From positions 62,001 to 126,000 of the forward strand of contig CAWHYG010000015.1 in NCBI GenBank assembly GCA_963833505.1: a stretch of DNA of 64,000 nucleotides. The letters run 5' to 3'. Under the pieces are notes generated by a model. That model saw only the letters and a program-made list of their open reading frames with translations, had not been told where the DNA came from and did no database searches. Below, piece by piece: positions 7,535 through 16,616 of the stretch. Origin of the DNA: CAWHYG01 sp963833505. GTDB lineage: Bacteria; Eisenbacteria; RBG-16-71-46; CAIMUX01. Made by a program: the position numbers and the translations under genes. Numbering within the stretch: position 1 is the first letter of the stretch; each line of letters opens with the position of its first letter.

Positions 7535-10500
7535 ATGGCGATGAGTGGCGCCGGACGTTCGGCTTTCTATGACCTGTATGGAGCGGAAACCCTCCTGGCG
7601 TTGCCCACGCTGTTCGATCTGCTTGTGCATGCAGCGCCCGACACTGTCTTGGGGGACGGAGGTTCACTCTACCTCAAGGTCCCCCCTCCGGAATCCCAAC
7701 GTGAGAGGAATTGCCCCGGCTGCATGCACCCGTTCAAGCCCGGAAAACCGAACGCCGCTTGTGAGGAACGCGCGTATCTGATGGCCACCACGCGGGACTA
7801 TCCGCGGGCACAGATCGCCGGTGGCTTCTACTGTACGAACTCCAAGCGCTATGAAGAAGCGGGCGAGTGCATTAGGACCCTTCTCGTGGGGCCCATGAAC
7901 CGCCTGAATCGATGTCTCATCCGATCCCTCCTCTGCGCCATGCGGGAGTGGCCGAAGTCAACCCGGGCGTCCGTCAACGATCCGCTGTCCCTGTACGAGG
8001 AACGCGCCAGGTCCTTCTTTCGGTTCTACTTCTGTCCGGGCGAAACGGGTCGCTCGAGGGCGACCCGGGCCGTGCGTCGATCCTTGAACCTCGCGGACGA
8101 GGCCTGCTCGCCATCCGCCTTTGACCTGGACGCGGAGACCTTGGCGGATGCCATGGAGGCGGGCGCCACACCGGAGGCAGGATCCGCCTGTCCCGGGCGT
8201 TCCCTGGAGATGCTCTACCGGTGTTCAGCGGCGCTCGGCCAGGAGGCTGCGACGGGCCGACCCCGGCACCAGGCGGGGCAGGACCGCATGAGCGCGACTC
8301 TCGAGAACATCAATGTCATAGTGTGGGAGCTGCTGCAGTGTCATGAGCTGCTGCGAGATCAGCTTGCCGGGTATCAGGCGGGGCTGCTTTCCATCCGCAC
8401 GCGCTTTCCGGCCCTCGGTCTATCCGGTTGGTCCGCGGCGTTCGGCGCACCCATTCGTCTCCGCAACATCGAGAATCCGTTCGAGGTGCATGCCGCCAAT
8501 CAACTTCGGGTTAAGGAGCTCAGGAGCTCGGGGGCCCTGGGAAGAGCCGGGCTGCCCATCCCCGTGTGGGGAGATCGCGCGCGCGGCCACAAGGACCGCC
8601 TGGAACGCCAGGGAAGGCCATTCCTGGTCGTTCCGGTTCCATCGGACCCCGATCATCCCGGCGCCGGCAGCGCCGGGTTCCTTCGCATCGCCACGAAACG
8701 AGAGGGCGAGCGCCGGTTCACCGCCGATGACGAACGGGCGCTGGTCCGATACGCCGGACATGTCGCGCGGCTCGTCAGGGAGATCGGCGCGGTGGACGAA
8801 CCGTCCAAAGCGGAAGAAACCAAGCTCCGGCGCTGGTGGATACATCGCATCTACGGGGCGGTCAAAGGGCAATCGTTGGCCCAGATCGGTCCCACGGCCG
8901 CGAGAGCGTTCCGGGAGAGCTTCCGGGCCACCGTCGCGAGTGTGTTTCTGCGAGAGGACCTTTGGTTGCCTCACGAAACCGCCGACCTGGCCGCCCGCGC
9001 GACGGCACCAGAAGGCGTCTCGAGCGGAGGTCCGGGGCGCAAGTACACTCTTTGGGGCACGGATGTCGACCCGGAGTTCTTTACCGAGCCGGAAGTCGAA
9101 CCGGAAGCTCAAGCGCAAAGACGAGCTCAATTCACCGAATTCGAAGCCGCGGTCGGCCAGGAGAGGTACGCCGAGGGAGAAGGGAAAACAGGCTGGGCCC
9201 TGAAGTACCGGACGCCGGTTCTGGCCGAGTACGCGGAGGGCCCATGGGGGGAGCGAGTGGTGGTGCACATCTCCCGCACCCAGTGGGTCGAGGCCAGCAA
9301 GACGAAGAGGACAAACAACTGGGTCTCGACCCCGTCCGGCGGGGCCTTTTCACAAGACCCGAGGGAGATCGAGAAGCTCGTCGACCAGTTCCGCACGAAG
9401 GATCCGGTTGCCGGGCATAAGCGGGAAATGCGCTCGCGCTGGCACTCGCGATTCCTGATCGTGCCGCTGATTGATCCCGACTCCAGCCCGGAGCCGCTTG
9501 GTGCAATAAGGCTCATCTTCTCCACGTCGGCGGCGACTGTGGCCGGAACACAGCTCTCGAGGGCAGACCTGATGACCCAGGCATCGCGGCTTGCGCGTAG
9601 CCTGGCGCGCCTGCTGCGCTCGGGTCTCCAGAGACACCGGCTTCTGCGGACCTTGAGCGAGCTTGTGGGTTCTTGTACACAGCCGGACAAGCTCATCGAC
9701 CGATCCGCGACTTCGGATGCGGTCGAAACAGCGGGAGACTACGGCCGCGAAGCCGCCAGTCTGTTGACCCTTGGTGAAGCTTCCGCCGTGTCGATCTTCG
9801 TCCGGAACGACTGTGCTCCTCGGGCCTACCAGGTCTTCCCGCCCGGAGACGAAAGCTGGGCGCTCGTAGGGGCGGCGGCCGACAGGGACGCGATGACCGA
9901 GGCGGATCTGGGGCAGTTCAGGTCTTTCTGTGAGGCCTACCTGAAGAACGCCAAGGGGGCTTGCCGCTATCGGGCGGGGCAGGGGCGGACGGGACACGCC
10001 ATCGCGGAAGGGCGTGCCCTGGAATTCGAGATCGCCGCGGGCGAGGAAACGCAGCGCAGCGCTCACCTCTATGAGGTGCGGAGCCCGAACGCCGTTCTGG
10101 TGATTCCGGCTCGCAAGCTGGGGCGCCCGGGCCACGACGTGGTGGCGGCGGTCCGGTTCGTTCGCACCGAGGAACGGCGGCGCGCCAAGTTCCTTGCCGA
10201 AGAAAAGGAACGCCTCGACACCGTCGTAGAGGCCTTGGGATGGTTGGTTCCGGCTCGCTCGCGCCAGGACGAGTATACGGAGTTCAGAAACGCCTGGAAG
10301 GACGAGCTCGACAAAGTCCTCCCACTACGCCTCCGGGACATGCTCCAGCAAGAGATCCTAAGCGAGCCTGGCCTGATGGACTCCGACAAGTCGACGATCG
10401 AGGGGCGGGAGGCGCAACTTGATCGCCTCGCGGGGAACGTTGAAGCCTGGGTCATCCAGCAAGACACATCGGATTCATCCAGCGGTACTCCGAGGTCGAG

Positions 10501-11917
10501 ATCCGGCGTTGAGGTCAGAAAGGCCGAGGTGTCGCTTCTCGCCTGGTTTCTTCGGACGCTGGAAAGACCTTCTACGGAAATGCGGCTGGCGGACCTGGTC
10601 CGCAACGTCGTGCGCGGCCTGTTGAGAATCCAGTGGGGCCCGGAATTGGCCGATCCCTGGGCCGAGAGTCTGAAACGACTCGGTCGTTTTGAACCCCTGC
10701 TTTCCGAGATCCCGCTTTATCGTGACCACACCATTCACCAGTTCCAGGTCTTCTTGCTTGGCTGGATCCTGATTCGACGTCTCGAGCGCCTCAATGTGAT
10801 CGGGTTCTCTGATGAGGGATGGAACGCTATCGCGCCCGGTGATCTCCCCGAGGCGGGGGAAGCGGGACCAAGGGAGGCTCCGCCTGGGCCGACCCCGACG
10901 GAATTCGCGGCGCCGGTGCCCGACGGTCGTGTTCGAATCCCGGTCAGCCCGAAGGAGTGGGGCCTGGCCTCCCTGTTTCACGATGTGGCGTACCCGCTGG
11001 AGCGGGCTCATCGTTGGGCCAACGTCTTCGGTGAAGCGCTGACGGACGTTCGCGGAGAATATGTGGCCAAAGGAGATGCCCGGCGGTTTTTCGGTCCGGG
11101 AGCGAAGGGAATCTGCCGGTGGGAGGATGCGTCTGAAGTGAATGCGGCGTCGAAGGGGGGCGTCGCTCCGTTCGACGCGCCCCTCGGCCAACTGTTCGCC
11201 GCTCTGACGAGGATGTTGCCTCCGCCGGCTGGGGCGACGGCATCGGCCTGGAATGAAAAGCTCGGGCGGGCGATCGGCAGTTGCCTCTGCGAATGGGACC
11301 ATGGCCTCTGGGCGTCACTCGTCCTGTTGGAAAGAAGCGAGCCCACCCCCGCCATCGTCAGCGCCGCGGTGGCGATCGCCCTCCATGGGAAGCTGCTCCG
11401 CTTTCTCTGGTCGGAGCAAATCCGGATTTGCCTCGAAAGCCCGGAGGAACTGGATCGCTCGAATCCATTGCCGCAAAGGCGGGCGCTGACTTTCCTGCTC
11501 CTCATGACCGATGCGCTCCACGAGTGGGGCCGAGACGTCCGAGACGACGACCGAGGCGGATTGGAGGAGATCGGACGCAGGCCGTCCCTGGTCAAGTTCG
11601 ACATAACGGGCACTCAGCCAGACGGGACTTACAGCCCCGACGGTGACCGGGAAAGGCCCTACTGCGGCATCTCCGTTGACCTCGCTATGGGGAGGGGCTG
11701 CCGCTTGGCCGACCTCATGAAGAAGACTGACGAGCTGACCCGGTTGGGGGCGGTCCTGGCCTCCAGGGGAGTGGTTGTGACGATTCGCGTAGGGCGGGGA
11801 GACCCCGGCGTTCTCGACCATGATGCGGTTCGGACCCGGCAGGTGATCATCGGATGCCCCGCCTCGGGCCCGGATGAGGCGCTTGACTTCAAGCCCGACG
11901 AGAGGAGCAACAAATGA
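7535..11917 (+). CDS. Giant multi-GAF protein with C-terminal HD-type phosphohydrolase-like domain
   Basis: A 1460-residue soluble protein starting at an ATG five bases after GGAGG. The N-terminal 120 residues hold a cysteine cluster (NCPGC, AACEE, FYCTN, GECI) that could bind metal. GAF-like segments lie near residues 355-425, 580-690 and 730-880; each reads as 'FLVVPV...GFLRIAT' or 'FLIVPLI...GAIRLIF' followed by an amphipathic helix. The C-terminal third resembles an HD domain: YRDHTIHQFQVFLLG (about residue 1062), LFHDVAYPLE (about 1148), WDHGLWASLVLLE and AVAIALHGKLL. Role unknown; a signal-controlled phosphohydrolase is inferred. Its stop overlaps the VOC gene start (ATGA), so they form an operon. 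Confidence 0.75.
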   Translation: MAMSGAGRSAFYDLYGAETLLALPTLFDLLVHAAPDTVLGDGGSLYLKVPPPESQRERNCPGCMHPFKPGKPNAACEERAYLMATTRDYPRAQIAGGFYCTNSKRYEEAGECIRTLLVGPMNRLNRCLIRSLLCAMREWPKSTRASVNDPLSLYEERARSFFRFYFCPGETGRSRATRAVRRSLNLADEACSPSAFDLDAETLADAMEAGATPEAGSACPGRSLEMLYRCSAALGQEAATGRPRHQAGQDRMSATLENINVIVWELLQCHELLRDQLAGYQAGLLSIRTRFPALGLSGWSAAFGAPIRLRNIENPFEVHAANQLRVKELRSSGALGRAGLPIPVWGDRARGHKDRLERQGRPFLVVPVPSDPDHPGAGSAGFLRIATKREGERRFTADDERALVRYAGHVARLVREIGAVDEPSKAEETKLRRWWIHRIYGAVKGQSLAQIGPTAARAFRESFRATVASVFLREDLWLPHETADLAARATAPEGVSSGGPGRKYTLWGTDVDPEFFTEPEVEPEAQAQRRAQFTEFEAAVGQERYAEGEGKTGWALKYRTPVLAEYAEGPWGERVVVHISRTQWVEASKTKRTNNWVSTPSGGAFSQDPREIEKLVDQFRTKDPVAGHKREMRSRWHSRFLIVPLIDPDSSPEPLGAIRLIFSTSAATVAGTQLSRADLMTQASRLARSLARLLRSGLQRHRLLRTLSELVGSCTQPDKLIDRSATSDAVETAGDYGREAASLLTLGEASAVSIFVRNDCAPRAYQVFPPGDESWALVGAAADRDAMTEADLGQFRSFCEAYLKNAKGACRYRAGQGRTGHAIAEGRALEFEIAAGEETQRSAHLYEVRSPNAVLVIPARKLGRPGHDVVAAVRFVRTEERRRAKFLAEEKERLDTVVEALGWLVPARSRQDEYTEFRNAWKDELDKVLPLRLRDMLQQEILSEPGLMDSDKSTIEGREAQLDRLAGNVEAWVIQQDTSDSSSGTPRSRSGVEVRKAEVSLLAWFLRTLERPSTEMRLADLVRNVVRGLLRIQWGPELADPWAESLKRLGRFEPLLSEIPLYRDHTIHQFQVFLLGWILIRRLERLNVIGFSDEGWNAIAPGDLPEAGEAGPREAPPGPTPTEFAAPVPDGRVRIPVSPKEWGLASLFHDVAYPLERAHRWANVFGEALTDVRGEYVAKGDARRFFGPGAKGICRWEDASEVNAASKGGVAPFDAPLGQLFAALTRMLPPPAGATASAWNEKLGRAIGSCLCEWDHGLWASLVLLERSEPTPAIVSAAVAIALHGKLLRFLWSEQIRICLESPEELDRSNPLPQRRALTFLLLMTDALHEWGRDVRDDDRGGLEEIGRRPSLVKFDITGTQPDGTYSPDGDRERPYCGISVDLAMGRGCRLADLMKKTDELTRLGAVLASRGVVVTIRVGRGDPGVLDHDAVRTRQVIIGCPASGPDEALDFKPDERSNK

Positions 11918-12678
11918 GCAACTTCACCGACGTCCCGCCCGGTACCGGCCTGCACCCTGTCATCCTGGTCGTCCTTTCAGCGAACAGCCTGGACGCGTCG
12001 GCCGAATTCTACCGGCGGCTGTTCGGCTGGCAGATGCAGACGATGTCCCCGGAGCTGGTCGGGGCCGTGACGGCCGCGGGTCCGATGGTGGCGCTGCGGT
12101 CGGGCGTGCCCGAGGGGTTCCCCGGAATGGTGCCGTACATCGGCGTCGAGGCCGTGAAGCCGATGCTCGATCGCGTGGTCGCCTCGGGCGGAGCGGTCGA
12201 GCGCGTCGCGTGGAACGTGCCCATGGTCGGCCAGCTCGCGCGGTTCAAGGATCCGTCCGGGACGGTCTACGGATTGACCAGCGCCGCGCACCCCGGAGGA
12301 AGTCCGCACCTTCCCTTTCCGTTCGGATCGAATCCCAAGCCTCCGGCCGGAGCGATCTGCAGCCTGGAAATGTATGCCTCGGACGGCGAGGCCGCGGCCC
12401 GCTTCTTCGGAGAGTTGTTCGGCTGGGGCACGCTGGCGACGATGCCGCAGTACGTTGCCTTCGATCCCGGCGCGGGCGCCGGCGGCGTCTTTCAGTCGCA
12501 TACGCCGTCCTTGCCTGCCCTGGCCTATATCTATGTCGACGATGTCGCTGCCAAGCTGGGCGAGATCGAGCGGTCGGGCGGAGCGCGTCTGGGAGAACCG
12601 ATGCGTCTCCCAGGCACGGCCTGTTTCGGCTACTTCAAGGATCCGTCCGGGACGAGCATGGGGCTCATCGGCCCCTGA
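11914..12678 (+). CDS. Two-domain VOC (glyoxalase/bleomycin-resistance fold) protein
   Basis: A 254-residue protein with two tandem beta-alpha-beta-beta-beta modules. Both halves carry the VOC signature 'A..FY..LFGW' (EFYRRLFGW near residue 31, RFFGELFGW near residue 165) and end in 'RFKDPSGTVYGL' or 'YFKDPSGTSMGL'. Two-domain members of this kind are often annotated as glyoxalase-like or hydroxylase proteins, but the substrate cannot be read from sequence. The ATG overlaps the stop of the GAF/HD gene by four bases, so translation is coupled. It converges with the large minus-strand repeat gene 27 bases further on. Confidence 0.9.
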   Translation: MSNFTDVPPGTGLHPVILVVLSANSLDASAEFYRRLFGWQMQTMSPELVGAVTAAGPMVALRSGVPEGFPGMVPYIGVEAVKPMLDRVVASGGAVERVAWNVPMVGQLARFKDPSGTVYGLTSAAHPGGSPHLPFPFGSNPKPPAGAICSLEMYASDGEAAARFFGELFGWGTLATMPQYVAFDPGAGAGGVFQSHTPSLPALAYIYVDDVAAKLGEIERSGGARLGEPMRLPGTACFGYFKDPSGTSMGLIGP

Positions 12679-12704
12679 GGATCCCGGCGGAGATTCGCGA
12701 CGGC

Positions 12705-15700
12705 CTATCGACCCGCCGTCGGATCCGGCGGCTTCGGCAGCGCGTTTCGGAAGGTGCGCAGCACCAGCGGGTCGGTCTCGTCTCGCATGTGCAGGCGCAC
12801 GAATTCGATCGTTTCCGGATCGCCCAGCTTGAGCAGCGCCTCCACCGCAGCCGCCCGCGCTCCGGAAATCGAGCCGGAAGCCTCCGAGGTCCGAGCCGCC
12901 TCCTGACGCTGGTATTCCGTCCAGGCCCGGGCCGGCGCCGAGGCTGCCGGGCGATCCGGTGCCGAGTCCGCCGGCCCTCCGGAACCGGCCATCGAGCCGG
13001 CCGCTCGATCCAGCTCGGCCATGAGCGCCTTGCGCCCCACCGCACGGGCGGCCAGAGCCTGGGCCCCGGCCGTATCCGGGATGGCGCAGGTGATCTGACC
13101 GAGGGTGCGGACCAGAAGCGAACGGTGCGCGACGGGCCGCGCGGGCGCACCCGCATCCTGCAGCCGCGCCACCAGCGGTTCCACCGCCTCCGCTCCGAAG
13201 GCGCCCAAGGCGGTATAGGCGGCCGAACGAACGGTCAGCATGGGATCATCCAAGAGCAGCACCAGGTCGGGAATCGACAATGTGTCCTTGAGCGCGGCCA
13301 GGGCGACGGTCGAAGCGAGGCGCCGCCGTTCCTTGGCGTCGTGCAGGAAGGGCCGCACCGCGGGTCGCGCCGCCGGATCTCCGATGTTGCCGAGCGCGGA
13401 GATCAGGCGCGCCCAGTGCTTCTCCTGCGCGCGATCGACCAGCATGGATTCCATGGGAATGCGGGCGTCCTTCCGCTTCATCTCCCCGAGCAGCGAGATC
13501 ACGTTCCGCTGGACGAACTGATCCGGATCCCGAAGCCGGGGGATGATCCGCGCGGCAAAGGAGTCGGGCTGCGCCTGGCCGACGTCGAGCAGGACCGGAT
13601 AGACCAGCCCATCCTGCGTGTCGAGCCTCTTGGCCACGCCGAACAGCATCGCCTCATGCGGCTTGGTCAGAAGCGCCTTCCGCGCGCGCTGGACCCGCTC
13701 GCGGGCGTCCCCTACGTCCCAGAGCGAAGCGGTGTCGAACAGCTCCTCGACCTTGCGGGCGGAATCGGCGGCGGTGAGCACGATGGGCGGGATGACCTGC
13801 TCGGGAAGAACGACGGTCCGGGGCAGGTCGATGCCGATCGCATAGGGATAGGGCTGCCAGATGCCGCCGTTCCGGCCCGGAGACTTCTCCGGATAGGTGT
13901 CGTTTCCGGCCAGATCGAGGAAGATCCCGGCGCCGGCGAAGCCGCGGGCCCAGGTCACCGTTCCCTGGCCGATGCCGGGCGTGGCGTAGACGTCGTCTCC
14001 CTGCTCGTCGATGAAGATCGCGGTCGAGTTGGTGATGCTCATGCCCTGGCCGTCGCTGACCGCGTAGTAGTCGTTGCCCGACTCGTCCAGCAACATCCCC
14101 ACGGAAAGGTCGTGCGCCGTGCCCTGCGTGACGCCGAACTTGCACATGTAGTGATCATCGCCGCCGCGGTCCCAGAGCGAACCGATCGAAAGATGGATTC
14201 CGGCGCCCTGGGCGTACTGGGTGGCCAGGTACCGGTCGTTGCCTCCGCCATCGAAGAGGAGCCCCAGGGAATACCAGTAGCTGGCGCCCTGGGCGTAGAC
14301 CTCGGCGTCGTAGAAGTCGTTCCCCTCCTCGTCGATCAAGAGCCCGATGCCGCCGCCGGCGCGCGGCCGGAATCCGATGGAGAATCCCTGGGAAAGCGAC
14401 TGGAAGTCGTTGGGGAGAAGCGGCCGGTGCAGATAGCGCCCGCTCGACCGGTAGACGTCGTTGCCGGTACGGTCGTAGAGGAGCCCGATGCCGTAGGTCG
14501 AGGCGAATCCCTGGGACTGGCGGGCGGCCAGATAGGTGTCGTTGTCGTCGTAGCGGATGGGAAGCGCTCCGGTATCGGGGACCTTCACCAGCCCCAGTGT
14601 ATAACCCCGATCCTCCTCCGGCGGCGGGCCGGGCGGCGGGATCGAATCCGCTTCGGAAACGAGCAGGCCGATGCCGAAGGCGCCGGCCCCTTCGCAGAGG
14701 TTCCGTCCCTGGAAGAGATCGCTGCCGCCGCCGTCATAGAGAAGCCCGGAGCCGAAGAAGCCGGCGCCGCAGCAGCCGTCGTCTCCCTTGTAGATGTCGT
14801 TTCCGTGGAGGTCGATCAGGGCGGACAGGCCGAGCACGGCGCCGCCGACGGCGTAGGTCAGACCCTGGGAATCGTAGACGTCATCGCCGTCCAGGTCGAC
14901 GACGGCGCTGAAAGGCCGGATCAAGCCGCCCACCGCGGAAGCGACGCGGCCGCGATAGGTGTCATTGCCGCCCGGCTCGATGATGAAGGCGATCTTCCGG
15001 AGAGCTTCGGCCGAGTAGGCATTGTCTCCGGTGCCGCCGATGACCAGAAGCCCCCAGGGCGTGTTGTACACGGCGGTGATCGAGCCGGTGACTCCCGGAA
15101 GCGTCATGCCTTCCGAAGCGGCAGCCCCGGCGATGGTCCCGGCGGGCGACCCAGGCGTCGCCGTGCCGACCGGGGTGGCGGCTCCAGCGGGCGATCCGGG
15201 CGTCGTTGTGCCGGCCGGCACGGCGGTTCCCGCGGCCGGCTTGCCGACCGCCAGAGCCAGGTCGATCACGGCGCTGTAGAACTCTCGCGTGGCGCGGGTC
15301 AGGGCCTGGCGGTCCAGGTGGACGGCGGCGTCCAGGATGCGATCCTCGTTCAGTTTCAACGTGGTGTCGCACGCGACCCCGACCTCGGCGTGGAGCCGGC
15401 CCTTCCGCAGCTTGTCCTCGGGGTCATCCGGATCTCCCCAGAACGCGGGAGCCAGCGTGAGGATCCGGGTTCGATCCAGGGGAGTCAGACCCGCGAACGC
15501 CTCGTTCAGACTGGCTTCGGCCTCGGTGCACCGGCGGATGAACGCATCGACCGCGGGTTGGAGATCGCCGGGCCACGGGCTACGGCCGGCGTCGACCGAG
15601 CGAAGGAGGGTTGCGAACTGCGGCCGGGGTTTCAGCAGATCGAGCGGATCCGGTTTCTTGCCCTTGAAACCGGGCGGCGTGACAGGTGGGGCGAGGTTGT

Positions 15701-16187
15701 CCTCTGAGCCGTCCGACGCCTCCATGAGAGCGCCCAGGAGCGCCGCCAGCCCCGCCGGATCCCCGAGCCTCTGCCGGATCTTCCAGACCGTTGCAGCCTG
15801 CCAGCCTGGAAGGCGGAGCGGGTCGTTCAGGATCTCCTCGACCACCCCCAGCCGGAACGTGTCGTCGTCCGCGTAGAGCTTGTCAAAGCCCAGCTCGGCG
15901 GGACGCATCTCGAGGAGGTCGAGGGCGCGCTCCAGCGTGCCCGAGGCCAGGGAATCGAGGCCGGCGACCGGAAAGGTCGCAGGCGGCAAGGGAGGCTGCC
16001 CTTTGCCGGCGCGAAAGGCCGGCGGCCGCGCCTCGGACGAAGATGGGTGCGTGGAGGCGGAGGCGGCGGGCTGTCGGGGCTCCCTGGCGGAGATCCCGGC
16101 CGGAATCGCGGCGACGCACAGCAGGCCGGCGCCGATCAGGATGGAGATCCGCCTGGAGCGCGAGAGACAAGCCGACTTCGAAGGCAT
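12705..16187 (-). CDS. Large exported repeat protein: DNDxY-type repeats followed by HEAT repeats
   Basis: A 1160-residue protein with a signal peptide (about residues 1-34). The N-terminal 340 residues are mainly helical, ending in a Pro/Ala/Thr-Gly-rich stretch. About 13 repeats of the form 'GGNDxY...QG' follow, from about residue 375 to 820, usually preceded by 'GLLxDxG'; examples are NDTYRG, DDVYDSQG, NDFYDAEVYAQG and NDYYAVSDGQG. They resemble calcium-binding beta-strand repeats. HEAT-like helical repeats (RIIPRLRDPDQFVQRNVISL, SALGNIGDPAARPAV) fill residues 850-1090. The start follows a G-rich Shine-Dalgarno. The start region is duplicated just upstream. Likely extracellular or envelope-bound scaffold; function unknown. 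Confidence 0.85.
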   Translation of the reverse strand: MPSKSACLSRSRRISILIGAGLLCVAAIPAGISAREPRQPAASASTHPSSSEARPPAFRAGKGQPPLPPATFPVAGLDSLASGTLERALDLLEMRPAELGFDKLYADDDTFRLGVVEEILNDPLRLPGWQAATVWKIRQRLGDPAGLAALLGALMEASDGSEDNLAPPVTPPGFKGKKPDPLDLLKPRPQFATLLRSVDAGRSPWPGDLQPAVDAFIRRCTEAEASLNEAFAGLTPLDRTRILTLAPAFWGDPDDPEDKLRKGRLHAEVGVACDTTLKLNEDRILDAAVHLDRQALTRATREFYSAVIDLALAVGKPAAGTAVPAGTTTPGSPAGAATPVGTATPGSPAGTIAGAAASEGMTLPGVTGSITAVYNTPWGLLVIGGTGDNAYSAEALRKIAFIIEPGGNDTYRGRVASAVGGLIRPFSAVVDLDGDDVYDSQGLTYAVGGAVLGLSALIDLHGNDIYKGDDGCCGAGFFGSGLLYDGGGSDLFQGRNLCEGAGAFGIGLLVSEADSIPPPGPPPEEDRGYTLGLVKVPDTGALPIRYDDNDTYLAARQSQGFASTYGIGLLYDRTGNDVYRSSGRYLHRPLLPNDFQSLSQGFSIGFRPRAGGGIGLLIDEEGNDFYDAEVYAQGASYWYSLGLLFDGGGNDRYLATQYAQGAGIHLSIGSLWDRGGDDHYMCKFGVTQGTAHDLSVGMLLDESGNDYYAVSDGQGMSITNSTAIFIDEQGDDVYATPGIGQGTVTWARGFAGAGIFLDLAGNDTYPEKSPGRNGGIWQPYPYAIGIDLPRTVVLPEQVIPPIVLTAADSARKVEELFDTASLWDVGDARERVQRARKALLTKPHEAMLFGVAKRLDTQDGLVYPVLLDVGQAQPDSFAARIIPRLRDPDQFVQRNVISLLGEMKRKDARIPMESMLVDRAQEKHWARLISALGNIGDPAARPAVRPFLHDAKERRRLASTVALAALKDTLSIPDLVLLLDDPMLTVRSAAYTALGAFGAEAVEPLVARLQDAGAPARPVAHRSLLVRTLGQITCAIPDTAGAQALAARAVGRKALMAELDRAAGSMAGSGGPADSAPDRPAASAPARAWTEYQRQEAARTSEASGSISGARAAAVEALLKLGDPETIEFVRLHMRDETDPLVLRTFRNALPKPPDPTAGR

Positions 16188-16245
16188 GGGCCCCCCTTAT
16201 GTGATGGATGACTTCGAAGGCATGGACCCCCCTGGAGTGATGCAT
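16174..16245 (-). repeat. 36-bp tandem duplication covering a translation start
   Basis: Two copies, offset by exactly 36 bases (16174 and 16210), each hold the complement of ATGCCTTCGAAGTC behind a G-rich Shine-Dalgarno. The inner copy starts the repeat protein. The outer copy (ATG at 16223) starts an eight-codon frame, MPSKSSIT-stop, ending at 16197. Confidence 0.8.
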
Positions 16246-16246
16246 G

Positions 16247-16457
16247 CGGCTGATCGAGTGTTCCCGGCCCGCATGATCCCCCATCACTCACGGACCGCAA
16301 CGATCACGAACGATACGGCTGATCGACCGGCCCAATCCAGCATGATCCCAGCGTCATTCCCGAAGCGCGTCGGTCAGGAACGATCCGGCCGATCCACAGA
16401 CCCTGGCCCGTCTGACCCCCGCATGATTCACGAACCGCTGCCAAGATGAAAGCGGAC
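16247..16457. repeat. Three imperfect direct repeats of about 70 bp
   Basis: Units begin near 16248, 16318 and 16388, each with GGCTGATCGA or GGCCGATCCA, then a GGCCC block and a GCATGAT block. Copies are clearly related but diverged. No gene is visible here. Confidence 0.55.
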
Positions 16458-16459
16458 TG

Positions 16460-16574
16460 GGAGCCTGTTGCGCCCAGCCCGCGAACGGTCATGAAACGGG
16501 CAATCGGCCCACGAGACCCTGGGTTCTGCAAACCACATGAGCCACTCCGTGAAGCCGAATGCCCAACAGGCTCC
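16460..16574. mobile_element. MITE-like element with 14-bp inverted ends
   Basis: GGAGCCTGTTGCGC at 16460-16473 is the inverted match (13 of 14) of 16561-16574. The 115-bp interior has no transposase. I find no clear target duplication. The end sequence resembles those of IS5-like elements, so this may be a non-autonomous derivative or solo remnant. Confidence 0.5.
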
Positions 16575-16616
16575 TAGGGCCGGCCCGCCGGGGTCCCCCG
16601 AAGCGCTCGCCTCGGA

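Noticed and set aside
11874..15707. 1277-codon open frame on the plus strand
   Set aside because: Overlaps the VOC gene in another frame and runs antisense to the large repeat protein. Its Arg/Gly/Val-rich composition and lack of motifs mark it as a shadow.
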